DNA from: Plasmodiophora brassicae
Taxonomy: Eukaryota; Endomyxa; Phytomyxea; Plasmodiophorida; Plasmodiophoridae
Length of the DNA: 64,000 bases
NCBI GenBank assembly: GCA_039704465.1
Contig: JASFAU010000011.1
Span: forward strand, 682,001-746,000
Direction of reading: 5' to 3'
Part shown: positions 1-10,063 of the stretch, piece by piece
Numbering within the stretch: position 1 is the stretch's first letter
Layout of the letters: each line of letters begins with the position of its first letter
Made by a program: the position numbers and the translations under genes
The notes under the pieces: generated by a model
What the model was told of the DNA's origin: nothing
The model's database searches: none
The model's input: only the letters and a program-made list of their open reading frames with translations

Positions 1-2
1 GA

Positions 3-182
3 GGCGCACATGAAGTCAAAAATCACGAATGGTTCTCCGATATCGACTGGGATGCGCTGGCGCAGGAGAGGGTACCTCCACCATTCATCGCAGACTTCAC
101 CGGGGACACTGACCTATCCCTATTCGACATGGATTGGGTCCAACGGAACGTCAATACGACCCCCGAATTCGAGGATTTCTAA
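3..182 (+). CDS. C-terminal tail of an AGC-like protein kinase (5' truncated)
   Basis: The frame starting at base 3 reads as the last 59 residues of a kinase and stops at 180-182. It contains GAHEVKNHEWFSDIDWDAL, the end of an AGC kinase lobe, then a short tail PPPFI and a final EFEDF. The same layout (GA.EVK.H.WF..DWDAL, PPPF, ...DF stop) closes the three kinases at 38.6-44.3 kb, so this is a fifth member of that paralogous set, here on the plus strand. Only the tail is inside the window, so I cannot tell whether it has the signal peptide and DVG motif of its relatives. The methionine at base 10 belongs to another frame and is not a start. Confidence 0.8.
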   Translation, partial: GAHEVKNHEWFSDIDWDALAQERVPPPFIADFTGDTDLSLFDMDWVQRNVNTTPEFEDF

Positions 183-593
183 CTCAATCTATTTTCGCAG
201 TCAGCTTCACAACACAATACATTGCACAGAATCGCACGGCTCAACTCGTGAAACCATATTGGCAGACCGGCGGACATGTTCTCGATCCAGGGCCGGTCGA
301 CGGGAGGACGGCGTATCATTGTACCTGTGTCGCTTCCTGACGCTCCGCACCGTCTACGTCACGGTGAGTCTGAACGTCCTGTGAACGTTTGCGCGTTGCG
401 CTGCACTTCTCACAAAGAATAGGGACAGGCTGCATTGGATATCGATAATGGCTTTCGTGAGTGTGTTTCGCAGAATAAAGTGTTCACACCTTGCGGAGCG
501 AGTGTTTTTGGGGGTGCTCCGAGTCGAGGGTCTCGGTGGCATCGCGACACGCGAGTCGCCGCTGTGCGTGCGGGTCACAGTGTGGTGTGTCGG
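183..593. other. Intergenic, no gene recognised
   Basis: This spacer lies between the kinase stop and the arginine deiminase start. The frame of the next gene stays open upstream to an ATG at 435, so a longer N-terminus is possible, but nothing upstream of 594 resembles the family. No repeat or RNA gene was seen. Confidence 0.4.
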
Positions 594-2522
594 ATGACGA
601 TGGAGGACCGACGTCCGTCCAGCAGCAGCAGCAGCAGCTGCACTGGGGCCCTGTGTAACGGCAAGGTCGACAGCGAGTGCGGCGACATCAACCTGAAGAG
701 CATCATGGGCGAGGGCGTCGACGGCCATGACGGGATCGTCGTATACCAAGCCCATGAGAATGACGAAGCAGTCATGTGCGTCGTGCAAGGTGCTTCGCAC
801 TGTCGGCGATCGTGTGGGACGCACGTATTAATTGCTACCAGAGCCGAATTCCGCTGCGAACTTCTTGGGGAACCTGCACCCGTGCGGTAAGCTGCACGAA
901 CAGCCTTTTGACCTGGAGAGCGCTCGTACCGAACATCAATGTTTCGTTCGTGCAATGGAGAGCTTCGGCGTCAAGGTCGTCAAAGTCGAAGACGTACGGA
1001 AGGCGTCCGGTCACTTGACTTTGACCTATGCTTACCAATACTAGGTTCTGTCCCAACACTGTTTCAAAGGCGAAAAATTCGATATGAAGAAGCGAATGCG
1101 TCTCGAGGTTCGTATGATTTCCACCGTTGCTATCGCTTGCTGATTGTTGTCCAGGACCTGGCACTGAAACAGCTGACATACCGGCTGTCGCCAAAGTGCG
1201 ACGCATCCTCTCTGACTCGCGAAGAAGCGTTCTATTTATCGGACGAGTACAAACTGGAGTGCATCGAGCGGATGAATGCCAGCCAGCTTGTACAGGTGAT
1301 CCTAACGTGCCCAACCGTTACGCTTGACAGGTCTCATAGAGACACGACAATGGTCGGTTGACTACTTTCATCGAACTTTGCACGGTGGAAAACTGATCAT
1401 CGAACAGATTGCGGTTGAACACTCAATGAATCCGCTGGGAAACCTGATCTTTACAAGAGTCGGATTCGTGCAATATGCGTCCGCCTGCGTGCAACTGATG
1501 GCGACGCCATAGGACCAGCAAATTACCACGAAGAAGGGCATCGTGATGGCGAACATGGCTGCAAAGCAACGCGCTGGCGAAGTCGACTTAATGGTGGAGG
1601 TAATGGAGAACCTGGGAGCGCCTGTTATCGGCAGAATAACGTCACCGGCAACACTGGAGGGTCAGCATCAACCGAGGCATCGATCAATCATCATCTGGTA
1701 ACATCATTGCAGGGGGAGACTTTTTCATGGCAGGCGATACATGTTTCGTGGGCACCGGCCTCCGAACCAATTCCTTGGCGATCACTCAATTGCTGGAAGG
1801 GGACTTGGTCGGTTGCGATTATGTCGTCGAGGTTCGCGACATGTTCGACCGAAGCCAGGACCGCATGCATCTCGACTGCTGTTTCAACATCGTCGGAGAT
1901 GACCTGGTCCTTCTGACTGAAACCATTGATGTGCGTCCTATACGCAGCCTGAAGGCATACCATTTCTGTTTGTTTCTCATTCCGCTTTATCAGAACCCGC
2001 GTTCTCTTACTCGACGCCTCGTCACCGAATATACAAGGGATCCAGCGACGTCTCGTTACGCGATGACGCGGAGTGATGTTGAGTTTTCAACATATTTACG
2101 AGCGCGTTCGTTCCACATTCAAAGCATCCCTGAGCCCTACCAGTTGCTCTACGGCATCAAGTATGGCCCACGTGTACTTGTACCGCGGGAGTGCAACATT
2201 TAACACATGCTCATCAGCTGTCTCAACTTGGGCAACTCAAACCTTATCATGATGCACAGGGAATCAGCCAGATTGTTGGCCCGCAACCCTCATTTCAAGG
2301 TGTGTATAGAACGTCAGCCTGCGTGATGGTGCGTCGACGAGCTGATGACGTGTACAGGGAACCATAAACGTCGTCGACTACCGTAACGTGTCCAGCATGT
2401 ATGGCTCGCTACATTGCACGTCTCAGGTGGTTCGTCGTCGTTCGTCGCATGGTAAATCTGCAAGGCTCCCGTACAGCATCAAGTCTTGTTCTCCTTTGCC
2501 AGGTCGGTATTTGATTAGGTAA
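594..2522 (+). CDS. Arginine deiminase family protein, ten exons
   Basis: Family function: hydrolysis of L-arginine to citrulline and ammonia (amidinotransferase fold). Predicted introns are 790-841, 994-1044, 1108-1154, 1353-1407, 1459-1512, 1661-1712, 1931-1993, 2161-2217 and 2300-2357, leaving 479 codons. Matches to the family in order: FDLESARTEHQCF near residue 85, LVQVILTCPTVTL, MNPLGNLIFTRDQQITTKKG, LEGGDFFMAGD, then MHLDCCFNI, YGINCLNLG and finally YGSLHCTSQVV. The last holds the His-Cys expected at the nucleophile position. The 1931-1993 intron is a multiple of three without a stop, so it could be retained. The N-terminus has a short serine run coded by CAG-type triplets. ATGs at 435 and 600 are in the same frame. 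Arginine deiminase is uncommon in eukaryotes, so bacterial ancestry is possible, but the introns show it is a resident nuclear gene. Substrate specificity is inferred. Confidence 0.85.
620..637 (+). repeat. (CAG)6 microsatellite in the deiminase N-terminus
   Basis: Six consecutive CAG triplets, read in the AGC phase as polyserine just after the start of the deiminase. The run is in the poorly conserved N-terminal extension, so length change there would probably be tolerated. Confidence 0.8.
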
Positions 2523-3528
2523 CGATGATCCGAACGGCTGCTGACAGTCGTCGTCCTGTGAGCAGTACTGAAAGATGAACGTCCGGCCGCAGTGCTGTTC
2601 GTCCCTGAAGATGCGGCTCTTATCTTCAGGGATTGTGGTTCCCGTGGAGAGGATCTGAAGAACCTCAAGGCACGTGATGTCCAGGTGATGGTTCTCAAAG
2701 AAGTGTCTGCGCTGCATTTGATGCTCCAGGCACTTAACATGGGGCATATCCACGTCATCGGGCGTGAAGAATCGTATTTCAAGTCCAACGAGCATCGCAT
2801 CAGCCCATCGGCGTTCGTCTCTACGTTCAACTCGCAGCTCGTACTATTCTCGTGCTGCTCTGCACTGCAATCCAAAGCGGTTACCTCGTGCCTGTCCTAT
2901 GCTTTCACCGAATTGCCAATCCAGTGTCCTGTTAAAGCGCTCCGCGGCGGTCTTGATCTTGTCATCTTCCAGAATGACGGGTTCATATCCTCGGCTTTCA
3001 AGGGCAACGACGTGTTGGAATCGTGGGCATCCGATGTCGGCATGAAGCTCGTGTTCATCGATCTTGTGCAAGGCGTTGACCTCCCGCTTGTACGGTTGCT
3101 CTTCATCTGCACTGGTGTCGTCCTCGTCAGGAGGCGCATGCTCGCAGACGGTGCAGTCGATGTTATCAAGCGCCGCCTTCCCGACCATGCTGTAGTTGAC
3201 GTCGACGACGACTGTTTGGGAATGGTCGAAATGACGACTCGGAAAGGGGACCAAGTACTTGTTGCGTCCGACGGCGTGCTGTCACGATTACCTCCCCATG
3301 CCGTCGATGCTCTCCAGCGAACCCATGCCGGACGCATTGTCGAATGCGACCTGGCGACGTGCGAATCGATTGGCATTGGCGGCGTTCGCGACCTTCTTGT
3401 CCCTCTTCGCTCATGGCCTGCCCGTCCTGCGCCGTCAATGCTGCCTTCGAAACCGGCCATGCCAGGCACATTGTCGAATGCCGCTTGAAGGCCTGCGTAG
3501 CAGCGGGCATTGGCGCCACTCTAGACAA
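2409..3528 (-). CDS. Unidentified multi-exon gene, boundaries uncertain
   Basis: Two minus-strand stretches look coding. One, from about 3254 to 2880, is acidic and hydrophilic, with CTVCEHAPPDEDD and a later ALHKIDEHELHADIGC. The other, from about 2810 to 2570, includes LEIRFFTPDDVD, CLEHQMQRRHFFENHH and LEVLQILSTGTT. They are in different frames and I could not find splice sites that join them cleanly. Upstream, two copies of a short motif (AFDNVPGMAG and AFDNASGMGS) mark an internal duplication. The plus strand has an overlapping 298-codon open frame at 2592-3488 with a hydrophobic composition typical of an antisense shadow. I prefer the minus strand but do not recognise the family. The 3' end converges on the deiminase. 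Confidence 0.35.
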
Positions 3529-3530
3529 CG
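3293..3530. repeat. Imperfect direct repeat, two copies
   Basis: About 80 bases near 3300-3385 and 3434-3522 share long identical blocks, including cattgtcgaatgc and cattggcg. Each copy gives AFDN..GM on the minus strand. They look like an old tandem duplication inside the unidentified gene. Confidence 0.5.
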
Positions 3531-3984
3531 TTGTTCCTCATCGTTGATTGTCGGAAGTTTTACATTACAACACTATTAGAACAGGAACATGCAGCCGGCT
3601 GGTCCTTGATCGCCACCTGGACATGCGGGTCGGGGGCTGCTTGATGATGTTCAAAACAGAACGGCAGTAGCGAGCATAGATCATTCGGTTGCGTTCGTAT
3701 CGGAATAGGTCGATATGGCCTGGCCGATGTTGACCCGGAGGCGAACACCCTCGGCACGCCCCCTCCATCGGCACGCGGTTACAGGCTGAAGGCGCTTGAT
3801 CAGCCTGTCCTGCCTGGCATTCAGACTCTGGATCACGGATCGCCCGCCTGCAGACCCCATATGGGCATGCCTCTACCTATGTGCCAGCATAGACCTTCAG
3901 GTCCCCGTCGCAATTACTGTCTTGAACCTCGTTGAGATCCACAGTACGACATATATTTTCCCAGATACCGTATAGTGTTTATGG
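3529..3984. other. Intergenic, no gene recognised
   Basis: Short unsupported open frames only. The PQ-loop gene ends at 3985 on the minus strand. Nothing else stood out. Confidence 0.4.
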
Positions 3985-4955
3985 TCATAGTGTAGGCGAA
4001 GGCGGGCGCCTAACAGCCCCGGCCATGGTCGTACTGGATGACATCGTCGACCAACTAGTCTGCCGATGGATGCCTGACTGCCCATTCTCGATGTCACGTG
4101 AAGCAGCTTGGCGGTACGTTGCCAACTGAAACACGACGATTGCGTCGAGGATACAGCATCCTGCGAAGCGTCAGCGGCACAACAGGCATCCAGAAACGAG
4201 GTCGCGCAATTACCGAACGAGACACAGTACGCGGGAACATCGTGTGAGGTCCATCCATCACAGAGGCTCTTCAGCAGAACGTGGACAGCGAAGCAGGCAT
4301 TAGTGAGTACGAGCAGGACGTACATGAGGAAGGACACCGGAGGAGCGACCCGAGTCTTGAAGTTCGTTACCAAGGTTGGCATTCGTGAACTAATGGACAG
4401 GGCAGCGGACACCGCCATCAGGATCGTTCCCAGCGTCAGTCGCCATGTTGCCACCGTCACCGCATCCGCTGACAGCAGCGCCCGCGACGGTGAAGACGAC
4501 GGCGACCACGAGAAGGAGGCATAGAGCGGCGAGCCAGCGGTCACAAGCACACAGGACAGTAGGGCGACAGGTCGTAACGCGCCCTTCAATGACAAACGGG
4601 TACCCTTTGCCTTCGATGCTCCGGGTGGGCGCCTAACGTACGTGAAGTAGGCCAGCTGGGCACCCAGCAGGCAGTCCTGGACGACTAAGATAACGGCCAG
4701 CGCCGTCATGGCCATATTGCTCCGCTTGACCAGGCAGGAGACGAGGCACAGCGCGTCTGCAGCGACCCATAGGGCCACCATACGCGGATCGATCGACCTG
4801 GTGCTGCGTTCACGGCAGTTCTTGTACAACGGCGGGACGCACTTCACAATCGTGAGGACGCAGGACATCATCATGAAGTAGACCGACACGTCCATCATGG
4901 CGGACGTCGACTTCTCGCCCAGCACGGCGTATATAAACCGGTTATACGGAGGCAT
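3985..4955 (-). CDS. PQ-loop repeat membrane protein (YPQ/PQLC2-like)
   Basis: The family comprises seven-helix lysosomal or vacuolar transporters, often exporters of cationic amino acids. With one intron (4161-4213, 53 nt) the product is 305 aa. The first PQ-type loop is VKCVPPLYKNC followed by MVALWVAADALCLVSCLV. The second is SSRMPTLVTNFKTR followed by a long helix. The last exon gives CCILDAIVVFQLATY, matching the usual family ending with an LDA-V-Q motif. Neither loop keeps a strict Pro-Gln (PP and MP instead), so substrate cannot be inferred. An in-frame ATG at 5030 would add 25 residues. I chose 4955 because the first predicted helix starts soon after it. Confidence 0.65.
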
Positions 4956-5171
4956 GATCGTTCGCGACGTACGTGCAGTTCTGAAATAGCAACGACCGCC
5001 TTGGGCGATGTCGCCGACGGTTCGAGTCAACGGCGCAGTTTGGGCGGCGGAGTGGTGCGCGCCCTAAAATAGCACCGCCCAGTACGGACAGCTGGCAACT
5101 GTCACGTCGAATACGTCACATAACTTCGCAGTGTCGGCGCCGCTGCGCCTGTAGACACCAAGGCGCATGCT

Positions 5172-6568
5172 TTATTCCTCGACCTTGACGATGTTCTTGA
5201 CACGCCTGGGGACGAATGGGACCGCGCCCGGCTTGGAATGCGACCTCCGGTTCGATTCCTTGCGTTTCTGGGACGCCTCGACGACGCGGATCTTCTTCTG
5301 CTCCTTGAAGATGGCGGAGGGAAGGTGCCGGTGCCGGGCGATACGCTGCACATCCTTGACGTGGGCGAACCGCGCTTTCAGCCGGTCCTGGTACTGGAGG
5401 TGTCGTTTCTCGCGCGGCAGCATCGCTTGCAGCGACTTGGACGCTTGCGCCTTCCACAGGCGGATGTTCGTGTCGTCGCTGCCGGACAGAACGAACCGGT
5501 TGTCAGCAGAGAACTTGACAGACAGGATACGCTGCATGCGCCGCGCAACGTAAACTTCACGGGAGCGCCCTTCGCCATCGGCCCATATCCGAACGGCGCG
5601 GTCGTACCCGCCTGATACGATCTCCCTGCCCGTCGGTGCATAATCGACGGCCATGACAGCAGCGACATGGTCGCTGTGGACGTTCCTCGCAATGTCCATC
5701 TTCCGCATATCGAACGTGTACAGGTTGGTATCCTCGTTCGCCACCGTAAAGTTGAACGGCTCCTGCACAGCAATAATCAGCTCACGATGTCGGTAACGGG
5801 CATTCGACCGGGGCATACCATTGGATTCCATGCCAGCGCATTCGAGCACATGGTGAGGATTAGTTTCCGGATAGGCGATTTCAGTCGCGTGTCGTACAGC
5901 GTAACACTGCGATCGGACGCGCATGACGCGAGGATATCAACTTCGACCTTGTTGAACTTGACGGTCGTGATGGTGTCCGCGCCCCATTTGAAGGAGTGCA
6001 CAGGGTCGCTTCTGTCCAAGGACCATACGTCTACCTGGGACCCGCAGGTGACGACGGCAGAATCGTCCCTCCAATGCGTATCGACGCCAGTGAATGGCAT
6101 AGATCCCAACAGAGTCTTCACCGGCGTGATCGCATTCGGCCTGGCATCGCACTGGTCCAGATCCCATACTTTGACGGTTCGGTCAGTGCCACATGTCACA
6201 AGACAGTTTGACGTGGAGGTACACGCCAAACCCCGCACGAACCCGTCATGAGCTCCAACGCTCCACAGCAGCTCCCGGTTCGATAGATCCCATGATTTAA
6301 GCTCGCCGTCGGCTGACGCCGAGTACAACGACCGCAACCGACGCGGATGCGTCGCCAGGCACTGAACCGCGTCGCTGTGCTGGTCAAACGCGCACAGGAA
6401 CGGCTTCGCCATGATCTTATCTAGCTTGGTGGCCTGAAGCGCGCGCGTGTACTCACGTTCACGATGGAACGGGTGCACGGCCGGCGATGCATTCCGAGGT
6501 AGGCGGTACACATCACCACTACGACCCACGTAGTCTGACGAGGCCCTGGTTAAGGCCTTCACCTTCAT
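5172..6568 (-). CDS. DCAF13: DCAF13/Sof1, U3 snoRNP WD40 protein
   Basis: Component of the small-subunit processome, needed for early 18S pre-rRNA cleavage in the nucleolus. The protein begins MKVKALTR and keeps the family N-terminus (PRN..PAVHPFHREREY, LDKIMAKPF). It then has a WD40 propeller with repeats such as VKVWDLD and VRIWADG. One intron (5763-5818, 56 nt) is removed at AWNPM/EPFNFT, giving 446 aa, the usual length for the family. The Sof1-type C-terminal extension (HLPSAIF, basic tail ending in KVEE) is present. Upstream in-frame ATGs are ignored because the family starts at MKVK. It sits head-to-tail with a second ribosome-biogenesis gene, NOM1. Confidence 0.92.
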
Positions 6569-6754
6569 CTCTCGAGGTTGCTCCAGCAAGTCCGTCACGG
6601 AGTCCGTGGGCGGATCACGGAACTGTCGCGGGCCCCGGGGGCGCAACTTGGCGGGTTACCTATCGGCTATCGGCCTATCGCAGATCCTCTCCACCAGGTT
6701 GGCCCCTCGGCCGAGCACCGTCTGGCCAATGTCTCGTACCGTCATCCAACCAGT

Positions 6755-9044
6755 TTATATAACGGATTCGAGGGCGGACGTCTTCTCCATGCAGCGCAGA
6801 GCAAGAGAGATCTTAGGTGCCAGGTTCGGAAGTGGAGTCAGGTGCCTGTGGATGAAGACGGCCATCGAGTCGCGAAGCGTCTGCAGCTCGGACGACGCCG
6901 AAATACGCTCGAAGCAGGCGCCGACGACCCGGTCGGGCAGCTGGAGCAGGCTCTTGAACAGGACGATGAAGAATACTGTTGTCGGCGTGTCACGACACGC
7001 AGCGAGATCCACAATCTTCAGATGCGACAACGATATCGAAAACTGGCCGATCAGGTGCGCTAGCAGGTGTCCAAGATTGGCCGCTCGCCGCTTGTTGCTC
7101 TCTGGCAGCGTCTTGAACACATCCCGAAACGCTGTCCAGCAACGGTCAGTCCTCGGCAGCCAGAAAAGAACCCCTTCACGTACCTTTCTGAAACGTAAAC
7201 TTCATGGCACGATGGAAGGAGCACAGCTTGGCGGCCAGGAACGCGTAGAATGGGTTCCAGGCCCGCTCATGGCCACAGCAATCGAACAGGACAAATACGA
7301 CGTCCCTGTCGGCAGGCGGGCGCAACCCCAGTCGCACCAGCTTCTCGAATGCGTCGAGGTAATCGCTGGACCCCATGATGATGCAGAACACGGCGAGTTG
7401 CACGTCAGTCGTCAGGCGTCGGGCACGTGCCTTTGCCAGCAGGTCGGGATCCTTCTCCACAACCGCCTAGCAACCGATCAGACACAATGAGCGTCCAGCT
7501 GTCGTCTTCCAATACCTTTACGCGATCATCAGGGGACTCCTTCGCTTCCGAGAACGTTGTCGAGCGCTTCGCGCTGCCGAGCCACCACCTCCCGGTTCGT
7601 TTGTGGTCGGCGGTCAGGTCCTGCCACGAAACATGGAGCTGGGTTTCAGCAGACTTAGGGCCACAGATCTGCGCCAGCCAGTTGCGAAGCGATTCGTCAT
7701 GCTGTTCATGCACGCGGATCTTGTTGTTCTTCAGGTCGTAGATGGTTTGCAGCATGAACTGGACCCGGGGCGGCTGGTCGCCGACCGTCTTGCTCTGGAT
7801 CAGAACAATGATCTCCTTCAGGGCAGCTGGGTCGTCGCGACGTAATTGCCGCCCGCACCCCGTTAACAGGACCAACAGGAGCTCGACATCGACCTCTGTG
7901 AGCCCGCTCGCGAACAACCGAATCAGGTCGTAGATTAGACCGCAGTCGATCACTTGGAATTCGTATAAGCTCGACAGGGTTCTTACAAGGTTTCCTGCCC
8001 TTAATGCTGACGGCAGGCCCTACAGCGACACGTTAAGAAATCATCATCATTGAATGTGTCGGACAGGTTACGCACCGAGTCGTTCGTACCAGATTGGCGA
8101 GCGTCGACAAGCGCAGGAGCGAGGCGCTCCAAGAAGCCAGCTGCGACTTCGCTGCCACAGTGAGCGGTCAGGTACGTGATCAGGGCAGGTATCGAAGGCG
8201 GCGGAGAGGTCGTCCTGTACGATAGGACCAGACCGAGAGACACTTGCGCGATGATGTCGCAGAGTGTACCGCGCGGATGCGACTCGAAGACCGTCTTCAG
8301 CGTTGTTGCGATTGTCTCGATGTTATCCACAGACAACCGGTTCAGTTGACCAGTGATCATCTTCGTCAGGCCCGTCTCGACGCGAGCAGCCCTGGCGTGT
8401 GGAGGGACGTACGCGCTCTCTGTCCGGACAACACTCTCATCGCCATACAGGTGAGCTTGCTTACGCTTGCGCTTCTCAGTCGCTTCCTGGATCGCAACGA
8501 GGCGTTCCTCGTCGTCGGCATCGTCGTCAGACATCGCAACTTCATCATCACCCGACTGTTCGTCACCATCGCTGGTATCGGACGCTTTGCCCAAGTTGTC
8601 GATGACGTCATGGAGGTATTCGAGCCCATCGTCTTCGAGCTCCTTCTTGAGCTTATCGCTGTTTCCAAGCTTCTTCTCCAGCATGGCAATTTCAGCGTCA
8701 ATGTCGCTGACATCGTCGTCAAGTTTAAGCGGCATCCGCGGAAGACGGTTAACAGTGGTTCGGGCGAGTTTGACAGGTCTGACCGCGTCTTTGGTATTCG
8801 GTTTAGACGCTACCGCTGGAGTCGGCGGTGCCTGCTCCGCAGCAGGCCTCGCATGAGCGTTTCGGCGCTGTTTCTTAGCAGCGCGCTCAGCTTTCCTGAC
8901 TTCCTTACGGGACCGCTGACGCTTCTGCTTGGTGAAGTGCCGCCCCGGGTCACTGGCCGAGGCGATCTCGGCGGCCAGAGCATCGGGCAGGCGTAACCTG
9001 CGGTCCTGAGGGCGGCGACCCATGCGGCAATCCGTGGCGGACAC
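6755..9044 (-). CDS. NOM1: NOM1/Sgd1, nucleolar MIF4G and MA3 protein
   Basis: Nucleolar factor of 40S ribosome biogenesis. Introns 7995-8071, 7467-7515 and 7132-7183 leave 703 aa from the ATG at 9044; the ATG at 9023 (MGRRPQDRR) is an equally likely start. The N-terminal third is basic then acidic (KQKRQRSRKEVRKAERAAKK, then DSDGDE-type runs). The MIF4G domain covers LTKMITGQLNRLS through VELLLVLLTGCG and QLRRDDPAALKEI. RTGRWWLGSA and the MA3 region with AVFCIIMGSSDYLDAFEKL and NPFYAFLAAKLC follow. These blocks are characteristic of the NOM1/Sgd1 family. The phase of each splice is consistent and the coding sum is divisible by three. Confidence 0.9.
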
Positions 9045-9124
9045 CGCAACCCCGTCACGGACTTCCCCGGCCTCGACGACGCTCCTTCGTTGGCGACTCC
9101 GAGCACGCCAGGCGTTGGAGGTCG

Positions 9125-9340
9125 TTGGCCGTGTTCTGTCTCATCGCTCCGCTGTACGCAGCATTCGGGGTCAACGGGCACCAATCGGAACCCCTGGCGC
9201 CCGGCTGCCAATCCGATGGAGACTTCATGGTGTTACGGTGCGAAACTGTGCGAAGGACGACTCTGTGGGAGCCCGCAGCAACCGCTCCAGAAGAATACGC
9301 ACCAATTACGTGCAAATTCATTCATAAGAACGTCGTTTAA
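9125..9340 (+). CDS. Possible small secreted protein, weak
   Basis: A 71-codon frame starts with a signal-like hydrophobic stretch (MAVFCLIAPLYAAFG) and has three cysteines afterwards. An AATAAA-like sequence follows right after the stop. The hydrophobic part could instead be the end of an intron (gtcgtt...acgcag), so the model is unproven. No family recognised. Confidence 0.22.
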   Translation: MAVFCLIAPLYAAFGVNGHQSEPLAPGCQSDGDFMVLRCETVRRTTLWEPAATAPEEYAPITCKFIHKNVV

Positions 9341-9369
9341 ATAAAGGTTATGGCATCAGAGCCCTGCTT

Positions 9370-9804
9370 TCAAGAAGCCGGCTTCTTCGCTAGATTTCTG
9401 AAGCCGCCGGCGAACCAGCCGTGGAACGCAGTGACGACGCTCACTTTGCCATTGCTTGCTCCAGCGTACGTCCCTGGGCGATGACTGACGACTGTTGAGG
9501 CGCAGGCAGGTTATTTAGCATTGGCAGCTGGCGGTCGCATACCAAGATCATCTCCTGGTGCTGCCACGTCGGTCTGCCCGATCGCCATCGTCTGCCTGAG
9601 TAGGCTCTTCGTCTCACCCATCTCAAGCGTCTGTTGACGGTGCTCCCTCTGCAGCTTCGCGTTCAGGACGAGGACTGATGCGCACAGCCTCTCGTCCGCG
9701 TCCTTCAGCGACTACGCGTCCACTGTCAGCCGCGCCGCTATCTCCGGGTTAACCTTTCGAAGCATGTCGTGTGACGACCGAGCAAGATGTGTCAACCGCG
9801 CCAT
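9370..9804 (-). CDS. Small coiled-coil protein, function unknown
   Basis: Two introns (9712-9753, 42 nt; 9492-9542, 51 nt with a CTAAAT branch-like element) leave 113 aa with a consistent phase. The middle is a charged heptad-like helix (SLKDADERL, LVLNAKLQREHRQQTLEMG). The tail has GWFAGGFRNLAKKP. An in-frame TAG at the first exon junction disappears when the 42-nt intron is removed, which supports the splice. Another coding-looking stretch lies upstream on the same strand (about 10010-9830), so the true start may be further 5'. The helix has some SNARE-like character, but there is no clear transmembrane anchor and I do not assign it. Confidence 0.45.
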
Positions 9805-10063
9805 GGACGGTTAACCATAGCCAGCTTGGGCGACGTAGTGCGCGGTGCTTCGGCGATCGAACATCGTCCTGCCACCCATCCGTCGCGAGTTCGAAACGAT
9901 CGTTCGGTAAATGCGTAGAAAAAGGTGCCTGAACGTATTTAGCATTGCGAGGCGACGGGATACCGGAATACGCCGAGCGGTGGTCGCTGTGAGCCACTCT
10001 CCATCTGCACTCGAATTGTAGCAGTCTCCTTGATCTTCCTTCCTACCTACATAGTGTCGTACC

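Noticed and set aside
1931..1993. Reading the deiminase straight through this stretch
   Set aside because: It is open and a multiple of three, so it cannot be excluded, but the inserted residues are hydrophobic and break the family match, and the ends fit GT-AG.
2592..3488. A 298-codon plus-strand frame opposite the unidentified minus-strand gene
   Set aside because: Its composition is strongly hydrophobic with no domain or helix pattern, typical of antisense to an acidic protein; kept only as an alternative.
7451..7490. A 19-nt intron in NOM1
   Set aside because: A 49-nt intron ending at the same acceptor uses an upstream donor and keeps the frame, matching the local intron size.
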